A DNA stretch of 64,000 bases from Flavobacterium sp. YO12. GTDB taxonomy: Bacteria > Bacteroidota > Bacteroidia > Flavobacteriales > Flavobacteriaceae. Positions 35,032 to 43,099 of this stretch are shown piece after piece; the first letter of the stretch is position 1; each line of letters starts with the position of its first letter. Both the position numbers and the translations under genes were made by a program. A model generated the notes under the pieces. It did no database searches. It was not told the DNA's origin and saw only the letters and a program-made list of their open reading frames with translations. Where the stretch lies: NCBI RefSeq assembly GCF_004119495.1, contig NZ_NRQU01000025.1, positions 1-64,000 on the forward strand, written 5' to 3'.

Positions 35032-36135
35032 TTAATTTATTCCGTTCCACCATTGTTTAAATTCTTGGTTTTCGTTTTTCAATTCCACTATTTCTCCAAT
35101 TAAAGGTGTAATTAATGGAAGTGGTTTTTCATGTAAACGATTCAATTCGGTTACTTTTTTTAAAGGCTCGTCCCAAGCGTGAAGAGCCAATGCAAATTTC
35201 GAAGAATGAACAGGAAAAACTCTTTTTGCTTTTAAATCGTGCATTGCTTTTATAACATCTTCGGGCATATTATGAATGTATTTCCAGTTTTTATTGTATT
35301 GACCGTTGTCTATTAAAGCAATGTCAAAAGGCCCAAATTTTTGACCAATTTCGGCAAAATGAGAATCGTAACCGCTGTCGCCGCCCAGATATATTTTGAA
35401 GTCTTTGGTTTCAAGAACAAAAGAAGTCCAAAGCGTGTTGCAGCGCGTAAAACTTCGACCAGAAAAATGTCTGGATGGGGTGGTGTGAAGTATTATATTC
35501 TCATCAAGTTCTATTTTTTCATACCAGTCTTTCTCAATGATATTTTCTTTCTGAAATCCCCAAAATTCAAAATGTGAACCTACACCAAGTGCTGTGATTA
35601 CTTTTCTTGTTTTTGCTTTTAGTTTTAGAATCGTTTCGTAATCTAAATGATCGTAATGATCGTGTGTAATCAATAAATAATCAATTTCTGGTAAATCGTC
35701 AACAGTATAAACATCTGTTCCTTTAAAAGCCTTTGTTGTGCCCGAAATAGGAGAGGCGTTTCCGCTGAAAACAGGATCTATTAAAAAACGTTTTCCTTCT
35801 AATTGAATAAAATAGGAGGAATGTCCAAACCAAGCTAATACATCTTGATGAAGTGGAATTTCGTGCAAATTAGTCTTAATAGAAGGGATTAAATCGGCAG
35901 GGATTTTTCTCTCTACTTTTTTGAAGAAGAATTCATAAGAAACCGAAAAGTAATTTGCTCCTTCGGCTAGATCCGGCGTAAAGTTTTGGTTTTCGAATTT
36001 TCCATTTTTATATTGTGGAGATTTCTGAATTAAAGCCAGTCTTTCGCCCGATGGTTTTTTTCCAAATTTTGGATGCCGTAAAAAATTATAGGCTATAAGC
36101 ACTAGTACAAAAAGTAAAATTAGGAATGTTACCAT
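35032..36135 (-). CDS. MBL-fold metallohydrolase (NAPE-PLD/UlaG-like)
   Basis: An N-terminal membrane anchor (MVTFLILLFVLVLIAYNFL) precedes a metallo-beta-lactamase domain. The metal-binding motif THDHYDHLD supplies His158, His160, Asp162 and His163; FGHSSYFIQLEGKRFLIDPVF and YLGGDSGYDSHFAEIG are the flanking family signatures. The KRVFPVHSSKFALALHAWDEP end resembles N-acyl-phosphatidylethanolamine phospholipase-D-like enzymes. Probably a periplasm-facing phosphodiesterase or lactonase; the substrate is unknown. Confidence 0.9.
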   Translation of the reverse strand: MVTFLILLFVLVLIAYNFLRHPKFGKKPSGERLALIQKSPQYKNGKFENQNFTPDLAEGANYFSVSYEFFFKKVERKIPADLIPSIKTNLHEIPLHQDVLAWFGHSSYFIQLEGKRFLIDPVFSGNASPISGTTKAFKGTDVYTVDDLPEIDYLLITHDHYDHLDYETILKLKAKTRKVITALGVGSHFEFWGFQKENIIEKDWYEKIELDENIILHTTPSRHFSGRSFTRCNTLWTSFVLETKDFKIYLGGDSGYDSHFAEIGQKFGPFDIALIDNGQYNKNWKYIHNMPEDVIKAMHDLKAKRVFPVHSSKFALALHAWDEPLKKVTELNRLHEKPLPLITPLIGEIVELKNENQEFKQWWNGIN

Positions 36136-36173
36136 TTTTTAAGAATTGGGGTGTTTGTTGGTTATGGATATAT

Positions 36174-36425
36174 TTATAATAGCAGCTTCATTATGTAGTT
36201 AAAAACTAAGGTTATGGCAATAATAAATACGAACAATAAACTGGAATAAAGTCTGATATTTGGAAAACCATTATAATCTTTGGATTCCTTGAGATGCTGG
36301 TATATTTTTTTCCGTCTATAAAAACAATAAACAAAAGTTATAATAATAAATACAAAAACGATACTCTCAAATGCAAAACGATCATTGAGATGCTGTGAGC
36401 TATTTTCGGGTAAAACGGAATTCAT
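36174..36425 (-). CDS. Small membrane protein (83 aa)
   Basis: Two hydrophobic segments (about 20-37, FESIVFVFIIITFVYCFY, and about 60-80, LYSSLLFVFIIAITLVFNYI) with a basic loop (RRKKIYQHLKE) between them. Unknown function. It starts 4 bases after the stop codon of the DUF1801 gene at 36430-36849, so the two are translationally linked. Confidence 0.62.
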   Translation of the reverse strand: MNSVLPENSSQHLNDRFAFESIVFVFIIITFVYCFYRRKKIYQHLKESKDYNGFPNIRLYSSLLFVFIIAITLVFNYIMKLLL

Positions 36426-36429
36426 TTTT

Positions 36430-36849
36430 TTATTTTGTTGGATATAAATTTTGAACTTCTTTGATCGAAAGCAGTATTACATTTTTTAAGATTTCGAGGT
36501 CAATATCAGTCAATTTTTTGATGTAAATACACGCTTTTGATGATTTATGTTTTCCTAGTTTTACAAGTTCCTTTTCGGTATTTTCGGATAAGAAAAAGTA
36601 AACTGTGGTCGCTGATTTTCTTGGAGAAAAAGCGGCCAAAGGAGCGTCACCTTCATGTCCGCTGGCATATTTATAATGATACGACCCGAAACCTATAATA
36701 CTTGGTCCCCACATTTTAGGTTCAAAACCAGTTATTTGCTGCATTATTTTAATAAGCTCAAAAGCATCATTTCTTTTCGCCTCGTCTTCAACCGTATTTA
36801 TAAAATCAGTAACGCTGCTTTGAGTTTCTGTAGTTTTATTTTTTGCCAT
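36430..36849 (-). CDS. DUF1801 domain protein
   Basis: 139 residues: TDFINTVEDEAKRNDAFELI, then GFEPKMWGPSIIGFGSYHYKY, a clear DUF1801 core, and FSPRKSATTVYFFL before a C-terminal helical region (YIKKLTDIDLEILKNVI). No catalytic residues are known. Second of three DUF1801 genes in this cluster; belongs to the longer subfamily that carries the WGPSI motif. Confidence 0.9.
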   Translation of the reverse strand: MAKNKTTETQSSVTDFINTVEDEAKRNDAFELIKIMQQITGFEPKMWGPSIIGFGSYHYKYASGHEGDAPLAAFSPRKSATTVYFFLSENTEKELVKLGKHKSSKACIYIKKLTDIDLEILKNVILLSIKEVQNLYPTK

Positions 36850-36919
36850 TGTATTTTTTTTTGAATTCTATTTTCAGTATCAGTTTAGTGATTTACTTAA
36901 AACTGGGACTGTAAGCGAG

Positions 36920-37288
36920 TTAAAACATTCCGTTTTCGTTAATAGTTTCTGTGGGAATTGATTGTCCTAAATCCCATAATTCTATAATTTTATCGGCTTT
37001 GAATTTTAAAATATGAACTACAGCGAAACCTATATCTATTGGGGTTTGTTTTAAATGCGAATGTACTGCAACTAACTTTTCGTCTTCTAAAATATGATGA
37101 ATTTTAAAAATTTTGTTAGGGTTTGTCCTTGCCGATTCTTCCATTGCCAGCATTAAAGTGTCGGCATCACCTTTGAAATAAGCATTGTGATGTTTAAATT
37201 TTTTGCCCACATAAAGCCGAAATGCTTCGTGTGAGTGACCGCCAGCCGCAAGTTTTAAAAAATTTTGCGCAATTTCTTTCCTAGTCAT
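36920..37288 (-). CDS. NTF2-like / SnoaL-like protein
   Basis: 122 residues with the start TRKEIAQNFLKLAAGGHSHEAF, KFKHHNAYFKGD and VVHILKFKADKIIELWDLGQ, the pattern of the SnoaL/NTF2-like fold (nuclear transport factor 2 family). These are small-molecule pocket proteins or enzymes; no active-site assignment is possible. Stands alone. Confidence 0.85.
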   Translation of the reverse strand: MTRKEIAQNFLKLAAGGHSHEAFRLYVGKKFKHHNAYFKGDADTLMLAMEESARTNPNKIFKIHHILEDEKLVAVHSHLKQTPIDIGFAVVHILKFKADKIIELWDLGQSIPTETINENGMF

Positions 37289-37367
37289 GATATTGTGATT
37301 AACAGCTAACTAAGTTATGAAATTTAGAAGGATTTAAAGAAAATAGAAACGGAATTTAGAGAATGGA

Positions 37368-37583
37368 CTATAATTTTTCAGGTTTTATCTGGCTGAGATC
37401 GATGTCTAGTTTCGTAAATTCTGTTAAGCCCAAATCTGTAATATAGAAATGTTTATCAGCTGGATTCTTTTTTGCAATCCAGCCTTTTTCTGCAAAAGTT
37501 ACGGCAAGCAGCTGACCAAGTTTTCCGCCAATATGTTCGTAGCACATTTTGGCGGGTTTTGTTTGAGTTGATTTCTCATCCAT
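37368..37583 (-). CDS. Orphan C-terminal domain of an ArsR-type regulator (71 aa)
   Basis: The sequence CYEHIGGKLGQLLAVTFAEKGWI followed by FYITDLGLTEFTKLDID matches the C-terminal extension of a class of ArsR family repressors (CYDHLAGRLG...LTPAGRAWLADLGID), but the protein lacks the N-terminal winged-helix DNA-binding domain. No HTH is present upstream: the frame begins with MDEKSTQTKPAKM. It could be a stand-alone helper or a remnant. It lies 12 bases downstream of the membrane protein gene at 37596-38009, so it is probably translated from the same message. Confidence 0.75.
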   Translation of the reverse strand: MDEKSTQTKPAKMCYEHIGGKLGQLLAVTFAEKGWIAKKNPADKHFYITDLGLTEFTKLDIDLSQIKPEKL

Positions 37584-37595
37584 TTTTTTCCAAAT

Positions 37596-38009
37596 TTAGG
37601 ATTTCTTCGCAACTAACTTTAATGCCAAGTATGTCATTGGGATATAAGCAAAAACTAAATCGACAATTGTAAACCATATTGGAGACGGTAAAGAACAAAC
37701 GCTTACAATTCCTCCTAATAAAAAGAAACCTCCTATAACTAAGGCTAATTTTGTTTTATGATTTGCAGCAATTAGGGCTGTTGTTAATGCGCCGGCAAAC
37801 GTTCCGAGAGCGTGCGCCAGGAAAGGAAATAGAAAATGTTTGGGTTCAAATAAATGCATGGTGGCTTGCAAACCTTCCATTGTTGTATTGTCTGCTCCAT
37901 TTGGCGGCGGAATTATAGAACCGCTGACTAAAATAATACTCATATTAACAACACTTCCAACAAAAAGGCCGACAATAACGGCAAGTATATTTCTTAAAAT
38001 AGGATTCAT
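37596..38009 (-). CDS. Four-pass membrane protein, unknown
   Basis: 137 residues with four hydrophobic segments (about 5-30, 55-80, 85-108, 110-132). Between the first two is a soluble part with PNGADNTTMEGLQATMHLFEP. No motif is recognised. It probably shares an operon with the ArsR-tail gene (12 bases downstream) and the SRPBCC gene (33 bases upstream). Confidence 0.72.
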   Translation of the reverse strand: MNPILRNILAVIVGLFVGSVVNMSIILVSGSIIPPPNGADNTTMEGLQATMHLFEPKHFLFPFLAHALGTFAGALTTALIAANHKTKLALVIGGFFLLGGIVSVCSLPSPIWFTIVDLVFAYIPMTYLALKLVAKKS

Positions 38010-38042
38010 AGATTCTGGTTTTGTATCACGAATTTATGAAAT

Positions 38043-38528
38043 TTATTTAGATGATAGTTTCTTTTCGTTTTCGGTTTGTGGTTTTCCAGCTGCATTGGGT
38101 TCGCCTTTGCCTGTTGTGATTAATTTTTTTAAGCTGTTTTGTATATAATTTGTCCAAGCATCTTGACAGATTTCAAAGCATTCGTATTCTGGAATTAATC
38201 CAAAATGAGTAAAACGAAGTTCTGTTTTTCCATTTTTTTCTGAAATTTCAAAAGTAGGTTTTGTGTTTGTCCATTCTGTTTTGTCTTCCGTGAATTTAAA
38301 GTAGTTTTTCTCAATCAGCCAAACTACTTTTTGATTTGGAATAACTTCAATTAATTTTACTTTGCAGCGATGAATATCTTCAAAATGATAATCAAATTCA
38401 TCATTTAATTGCGCTGTATTTCCTTCAATTTCCTGCGACCACCAATTACGAACATTGGTAACAGCGTTAAAAACTTCTTCTGGAGATTGATCGACTGCTA
38501 TTGTTGTGGTAAAATCTGCTGCACTCAT
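38043..38528 (-). CDS. SRPBCC (START-like / AHSA1) family protein
   Basis: 161 residues: FTTTIAVDQSPEEVFNAVTNVRNWWSQ, then YHFEDIHRCKVKLIEVIPNQKVVWLIE, TEWTNTKPTFEISEKNGKTELRFTHFGL and the C-terminal helix WTNYIQNSLKKLI, all typical of AHSA1/START. The proline-lysine-rich tail is extra. First gene of a probable short operon with 37596 and 37368; an ArsR-type remnant next to SRPBCC genes is a common arrangement. A TAACTTTG box lies about 28 bases before the start. Confidence 0.88.
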   Translation of the reverse strand: MSAADFTTTIAVDQSPEEVFNAVTNVRNWWSQEIEGNTAQLNDEFDYHFEDIHRCKVKLIEVIPNQKVVWLIEKNYFKFTEDKTEWTNTKPTFEISEKNGKTELRFTHFGLIPEYECFEICQDAWTNYIQNSLKKLITTGKGEPNAAGKPQTENEKKLSSK

Positions 38529-38555
38529 AATTATTAATTTTTAATAGTTGAACAT

Positions 38556-38563
38556 CAAAGTTA
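38556..38563 (-). promoter_or_regulatory. Candidate -7 box of the SRPBCC operon
   Basis: Reads TAACTTTG on the minus strand. No -33 TTTG is seen at 17-23 bases, so it is weak. Confidence 0.3.
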
Positions 38564-38634
38564 TTGTTTAAAAATCAATATGTTAGGGTGCTTAAAAGAC
38601 ATTTTTAAGGGGTGTTTCAGACAGAGAAGGTTTA

Positions 38635-38685
38635 GATTTATGATTTTAGATTTATGATTTTAGATTTATGATTTTAGATTTTGGA
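38635..38685. repeat. Short tandem repeat, 14-base unit, 3.5 copies
   Basis: GATTTATGATTTTA repeats three times (38635-38648, 38649-38662, 38663-38676) and ends with a degenerate GATTTTGGA. It lies just past the stop codon of the next membrane gene at 38696. Confidence 0.8.
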
Positions 38686-38695
38686 TTTTGGTGTT

Positions 38696-39181
38696 TTAGA
38701 TTTTTGAAAGTATTTCTGTTTGCTTTTTTCTAATAAGCCCAATTAATAAATTGATAATGTATATGGGTAAACCGACAGAAGTAATTATTAATAATTCCAG
38801 AACTAAAGTTAAGTTTATTAATTGATAATCACTCAAGAATGAAGGGTATTGGGGTTTTTGCAGAAACATCTTACTATAAAGTAAAACAATCCAATAAATT
38901 ACAAAACTGCCAATAAAAATCAGAGAATGAAGTATAGTTAAAGATTTTACAAGTTGTTTTTTGAATACTTTTTGAACAAGCCAATAGCCAAATCCCATTA
39001 TGAAATAGCAAATAAATAAAAAGATAGTACTGTCAAAATTACGTACTACGTAATAAGTATCGTGAATATTGATATCTAGATTAGCCGTTGGATCATCGTT
39101 GTTCTGAATGAATCCGATAATTAAAATGAGCAGCGCAACGATCCAAAATAGATGATAGACTTTTATTTTTTTTAGGTTCAT
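38696..39181 (-). CDS. Membrane protein with an oxidase-like HDTYYVV segment (161 aa)
   Basis: Four hydrophobic segments (about 12-24, 50-70, 84-104, 125-150). The first loop reads LDINIHDTYYVVRNFDS, which resembles the HDTYYVVAHFHYV motif of heme-copper oxidase subunit I, but the second histidine pair is absent and nothing else matches. It is therefore not an oxidase subunit; the similarity could be chance or a shared structural loop. Its start overlaps the stop of the upstream gene by 4 bases (39178-39181), so the two are coupled. Confidence 0.72.
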   Translation of the reverse strand: MNLKKIKVYHLFWIVALLILIIGFIQNNDDPTANLDINIHDTYYVVRNFDSTIFLFICYFIMGFGYWLVQKVFKKQLVKSLTILHSLIFIGSFVIYWIVLLYSKMFLQKPQYPSFLSDYQLINLTLVLELLIITSVGLPIYIINLLIGLIRKKQTEILSKI

Positions 39182-39753
39182 AAAGAGGTGTTATTTTGTT
39201 GACCTAGAAAATCTTTAGGAATCATAAATAAAAGCACTAAAGCCAAAATTTGAAGAATAAATTGGCACAGATTAATGATTCCATTTATTGGAAAATATTG
39301 AAGATTATAAATTAATTGAGGAATAAAACCAAATAAACCAATTATAGATAAAAACAATAGTCCATATTTAATTTGAGTGTAGCCTTTTCTAATTAGAAAG
39401 CCTAATAGTAAGATAAAGAATAGAGCGCCAATACCACTTATCATTGCAGCTTTATCTTTTAGAAGTTCACTAGATAAAAACAAATTTAAAACTCCTAATC
39501 CAGCTGAATAATAAATAAAATTCGAGGCTTTTATATGATTTGAATGTATAGGTAAATCTTTTTTCTTTTCATCAGGCTTATTGATTAATAAATTAATAGA
39601 ATTCATTTCGTCAACTGAAAAATCTTTACCTCTTGTTTTAAGAATTTCATAAGCTATTTTTGTTGCCTGAGGGACAAACGTAGTATCTAGTTTAATATAT
39701 TCTTCTAATTCTTTATTCGATTTTTGCTCTAGGACGCTTTTCTTTACTGCCAT
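39178..39753 (-). CDS. Membrane protein of unknown function (191 aa)
   Basis: The N-terminal half is soluble and charged (LEQKSNKELEEYIKLDTTFV and KTRGKDFSVDEMNSI), followed by about four hydrophobic segments (75-95, 105-120, 127-147, 155-185). Not recognised. Translationally coupled with the downstream gene by a 4-base overlap, so both products may act together in the membrane. Confidence 0.72.
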   Translation of the reverse strand: MAVKKSVLEQKSNKELEEYIKLDTTFVPQATKIAYEILKTRGKDFSVDEMNSINLLINKPDEKKKDLPIHSNHIKASNFIYYSAGLGVLNLFLSSELLKDKAAMISGIGALFFILLLGFLIRKGYTQIKYGLLFLSIIGLFGFIPQLIYNLQYFPINGIINLCQFILQILALVLLFMIPKDFLGQQNNTSL

Positions 39754-39860
39754 TATTCTAATAAAATGTTTTTTTGGGTTCTAAAAGTAATAGATTTTAA
39801 TTGAAAAAAGGTTGAATTTCTTACAAATGTTTTTTTTGTTGAAGAAAAGAGTTCATTGTT

Positions 39861-40250
39861 TTATTTTATACGAATTAAAAGTCCTTTGCGTTTTACTATA
39901 TTTTTATAATCCCATTGAATGTTTTTTGATTTTTCGAGCCATCGTCTTAAATCATCAAGATTGATTTGTTTAACATCTGTATATCGTGCTTCGGCGGCTT
40001 TAAAATTTCCTTCCTTTTGCAAACCAGATTCCTCAAATGATTGTCCGCTCCAAAATAAAAGTCTAACAGAGTCTTTTAGTTTGCTATAACCTACAATTGG
40101 ATTTCCATCTAAAAACCAAACGGGATGCCGATGCCAGATTTTGTTTTCAGCTTCAATTAGGAATGCACTAATTTCTGCATATAAAAGATTGCTTATCTCT
40201 TTGTCTTCGATGTTTTGAGAATCATTGTAGGATTGAATTTCTTGTTTCAT
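39861..40250 (-). CDS. DUF1801 domain protein
   Basis: 129 residues. IWHRHPVWFLDGNPIVGYSK is the subfamily's central motif, with SVRLLFWSGQSFEESGL and RYTDVKQINLDDLRRWLEKS after it. It is more like the YdhG subgroup without the N-terminal IDEYI helix. Third DUF1801 gene in this cluster. Function unknown. Confidence 0.85.
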   Translation of the reverse strand: MKQEIQSYNDSQNIEDKEISNLLYAEISAFLIEAENKIWHRHPVWFLDGNPIVGYSKLKDSVRLLFWSGQSFEESGLQKEGNFKAAEARYTDVKQINLDDLRRWLEKSKNIQWDYKNIVKRKGLLIRIK

Positions 40251-40269
40251 GATTTTTGGTTGGCAGCTT

Positions 40270-40707
40270 TTAGTTTACGGTTAATGATTTATTTAACTCA
40301 AATAAAATATAAGTTCCATTTTCAGATTGTCCTTTTCGTTTTTCGATGAAGCCTTTTCTTTTATAAAAGTCAACGGCTTTTAGATTATTTTCTAAACACT
40401 TTAAAGCGAGTGGAAAATTAGTTTTGGAGACTGCGGCTTTTAATAGTTCAGTGGCGATACCTTTATTTTGATATTTATGATGAATGTATAAATGATGTAC
40501 AAAATTAGTAGGCGTCCAGATTGAAATAAAACCAATGGGAATATCTTCCTGCAGAGCCGTTAAAATTAATTCGCCTTGTGTATGTTTTTCGAAATCATCT
40601 AATTGAAATTCAGAAGAATTGAGCCATGTAAAAGTTCTTTTTCTTTCTTCTAAAAATAGAATTCTTAATGCTTTATAATCTTTATTTCTAACCTCTATTA
40701 TTTTCAT
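40270..40707 (-). CDS. GNAT family N-acetyltransferase
   Basis: 145 residues: an N-terminal RNKDYKALRILFLEERK, IPIGFISIWTPTNFVHHLYIH, then the acetyl-CoA motif QNKGIATELLKAAVSK and ALKCLENNLKAVDFYKRKGF. These are the four usual GNAT blocks. Substrate unknown. It lies 19 bases upstream of the DUF1801 gene at 39861. Confidence 0.92.
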   Translation of the reverse strand: MKIIEVRNKDYKALRILFLEERKRTFTWLNSSEFQLDDFEKHTQGELILTALQEDIPIGFISIWTPTNFVHHLYIHHKYQNKGIATELLKAAVSKTNFPLALKCLENNLKAVDFYKRKGFIEKRKGQSENGTYILFELNKSLTVN

Positions 40708-40727
40708 TGAATTATAAATTCATGCTT

Positions 40728-41408
40728 TTACCTCAAAACTTTAGATTCATTTTCGAGCATTTTTTCGATATTAAAATAGATGCCGTCAACTTGATATTTG
40801 CCTTTTTCGAAGCTTAAATAATCACAATGATCTACTAAAGATTGTGATTTACTTTCTAGTTCAAAAACATTAAGCATTACATATTCATGCTCAACAAGAA
40901 GAACATGAAATCCTGTCTCGCATTGTTTTCCGTCGCCCGAAGATAAAATAGCATTCATGATGCTGTGAAATTTAAAAGAAGCAATTTTTGAATTTACTTC
41001 ATCGCCTTTTAAGTGATAAGTATAGGCTAGAAGATTGAGTTGTCTCAGATCAAATGGAAATTCGTTTAAACTATTGTTAATTAGTTTGATAATTTCATCG
41101 TAATCTTTGTTTTCCAGTTTTTCTTTACCGTAAATTTCATTTAGTTTTTTTTCGTTTGGCGATTTCCAAAAAGCATTGTATTTGGGTTGAAAAACGTAAC
41201 CAAAATATAAATGGGTGAAATCATCGTGTGTTAGCAGAGTATCGTTCTTTACTAATCTCTCCACTAATTGAGGATAATAAAATGCCGATTTTTTGTCTTG
41301 TATTTCTTTTTCAATTGCTTTGTAGTCGGGAATTTTGAAACCTTGATCTTGAGCAATAGCTTTTGTTCCTAATATTAAAACTGTCAATAAAATTATTTTT
41401 TTTATCAT
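40728..41408 (-). CDS. DUF4919 family secreted protein
   Basis: Signal peptide MIKKIILLTVLILGTKAIAQ. The mature sequence has FYYPQLVERLVKNDTLLTHDDFTHLYFGYVFQPKYN, FPFDLRQLNLLAYTYHLKGD and a C-terminal GFHVLLVEHEYVMLNVFE, consistent with DUF4919 as I recall it. The repetitive helical middle suggests a TPR-like scaffold. Function unknown; periplasmic location inferred. Confidence 0.82.
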   Translation of the reverse strand: MIKKIILLTVLILGTKAIAQDQGFKIPDYKAIEKEIQDKKSAFYYPQLVERLVKNDTLLTHDDFTHLYFGYVFQPKYNAFWKSPNEKKLNEIYGKEKLENKDYDEIIKLINNSLNEFPFDLRQLNLLAYTYHLKGDEVNSKIASFKFHSIMNAILSSGDGKQCETGFHVLLVEHEYVMLNVFELESKSQSLVDHCDYLSFEKGKYQVDGIYFNIEKMLENESKVLR

Positions 41409-41523
41409 AGTCTGATGATTAAGTTTTTTTGGTTAAACTAATGTACGAAATTTAAGTCAACGTTTATTGAAAGTAATTAAGATAGGAGAGAATAAGGTTT
41501 TTGAAGAGTAGTTGTATAAAATT

Positions 41524-41554
41524 GAAAAATCCGATTTGCTTTCACAAACCGGAT
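41524..41554 (-). terminator. Terminator of the DUF1254 genes, AATCCGATT family
   Basis: AATCCGATTTG (41529-41539) pairs with CAAACCGGATT (41544-41554) with one mismatch around CTTT; A-rich on the left, so it ends minus-strand transcription 21 bases after the DUF1254 gene. The same sequence recurs at 45800-45824. Confidence 0.75.
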
Positions 41555-41574
41555 TAATTTTTTGATTGTATGTT

Positions 41575-43059
41575 TTATTTTACTTTCGTTACTGCAGGCG
41601 GTGTCCATTTACCATCTAGTATTTCTTTTTTTGGCCAGTATGTACGCAAATAAAGAGAAAATTCTCCTTTTTTGGGAGCAGGAAGCCAGTTTGATTCTTG
41701 ATCTTTTGCTGGTGGATTAGATTGTACATATATGGTTAAGGAACCATCGGGGTTTGTTTTCATTGTTTTGTTTTTTGTTCCTAACGAATAACGGTTTAAA
41801 TTATTCAATTCAAAAAAATGGTGTTGATTGTACAATGTCAAAGACCAAAAGCCATTTACTGGAGGCATTTGTTCCTTTGTAAACGTAACAGTATATTTTG
41901 AAGTACTATTTAATCGTATTCCTTGCGAATCAAGATCCTGATAAAAGTATTTTGCCTGCTCAGGTTTGTTAACTAGAATATTTGATTTAGCTGTTGCGGT
42001 TCTGGTAAAATAATCCGTACCAAAAGAGGCTCCGTTAGTAATTGTACTCCAATTGTAAGGGAGTTGTTTTCCGAAATTACGAAATTCAAACAACGGTTTA
42101 ATTATTTGGTTTTCTACTTCTGTCGCAGCTTCAATCATTGCTTTTTTTAGTAAAGGATCTTTTTTTGCTGCTTCAATTACGGCTAATATCTGTGCGTAAC
42201 GTGCTTCTTCTCCAGGTAGCGGAGGTGCATCAGCGAGTACAATTGGGAGTTCGTCAAAAAACTTTTCAGGAATTACCCATGACATTTCTGCGTTGCCCAT
42301 TGATGCGCCTTCGGTTTTTGGAATTTTGTTCCAATCTATTTTTTTTGTCTTTCCATCAAAATCAGCTAACGGATACATCATAATGGATTGCAGTAATGGT
42401 TGTATTGCTTGACGATCTTGGGGAGTGTCATCCATAAAAACTCTCGGCCCGACAATTCCTGTATTTGTTTTAGAACGAAAAACTTTTATTATCCCATCAG
42501 GAACTTTTCCGTTCCAATCCCTTCCTGCCAATAAATAAAATCCGGGTTTTGTATCATACATTTGACCAAGTTCTGCAAAGCTGTCTGTACGAAGGTCTAC
42601 AACCTGATAAACCCAGAAACGTTTACCAAAATCAGGAACTTGTATCACAACTGGCGATTTATCTAAAGCAAGTGAACCAATTCCGTACACAACATCTTGA
42701 TTAGGACAAGCTACAGCTCTTTCAGTAGGAATTACATAATCTGTAAGCATTCCAAAATGATTTAAAGGAGCCTGTATTAAAGGACCTGCCATTGCAAGTT
42801 CTTTTACTTGTGTAAAGGCAAGGCGTCGATTGTAGATGTTTACCATTGGCCAAGCCCAAAAATAAGCGTCTTTTGCGGCTAAGCGTGCATATTCGGTAGT
42901 TATTTTTACTGAAGTATCTGGACCTGGAGGTAATGAGACAGTCTTGTTTTTAGAACTGTCGCTTTCCAAATTAGTTGAATTTGTATTTTCGGTTTTAGTA
43001 CTTTGATTACATGCTGTTAAGGCACACATTGTAATAAGAAGGATAATATTTTTTTTCAT
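41575..43059 (-). CDS. DUF1254/DUF1214 lipoprotein, copy A
   Basis: Lipobox Cys17 in LLITMCALTAC; the mature end is Ser/Asn/Thr-rich. The DUF1254 part (about 50-220: AYFWAWPMVNIYNRRLAF, CPNQDVVYGIGSLALDKSPVVIQVPDFGKRFWVYQ) is followed by DUF1214 (about 370-490: GFWSLTLYNQHHFFELN, LYLRTYWPK). This two-domain family has no proven biochemistry. 494 residues is normal. Its partner copy is 41 bases upstream, so both are probably one operon ending at the terminator at 41529. Confidence 0.9.
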   Translation of the reverse strand: MKKNIILLITMCALTACNQSTKTENTNSTNLESDSSKNKTVSLPPGPDTSVKITTEYARLAAKDAYFWAWPMVNIYNRRLAFTQVKELAMAGPLIQAPLNHFGMLTDYVIPTERAVACPNQDVVYGIGSLALDKSPVVIQVPDFGKRFWVYQVVDLRTDSFAELGQMYDTKPGFYLLAGRDWNGKVPDGIIKVFRSKTNTGIVGPRVFMDDTPQDRQAIQPLLQSIMMYPLADFDGKTKKIDWNKIPKTEGASMGNAEMSWVIPEKFFDELPIVLADAPPLPGEEARYAQILAVIEAAKKDPLLKKAMIEAATEVENQIIKPLFEFRNFGKQLPYNWSTITNGASFGTDYFTRTATAKSNILVNKPEQAKYFYQDLDSQGIRLNSTSKYTVTFTKEQMPPVNGFWSLTLYNQHHFFELNNLNRYSLGTKNKTMKTNPDGSLTIYVQSNPPAKDQESNWLPAPKKGEFSLYLRTYWPKKEILDGKWTPPAVTKVK

Positions 43060-43099
43060 TTTATGCGATTTAAAAAGAAATATTAATAGTTTGTTTGTG

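Noticed and set aside
38635..38685. Possible CRISPR-like array
   Set aside because: The 14-base units are contiguous without spacers, so this is a simple tandem repeat. No cas gene is present.
38696..39181. Cytochrome oxidase subunit
   Set aside because: Only one short HDTYYVV motif; heme ligands and other helices are absent.
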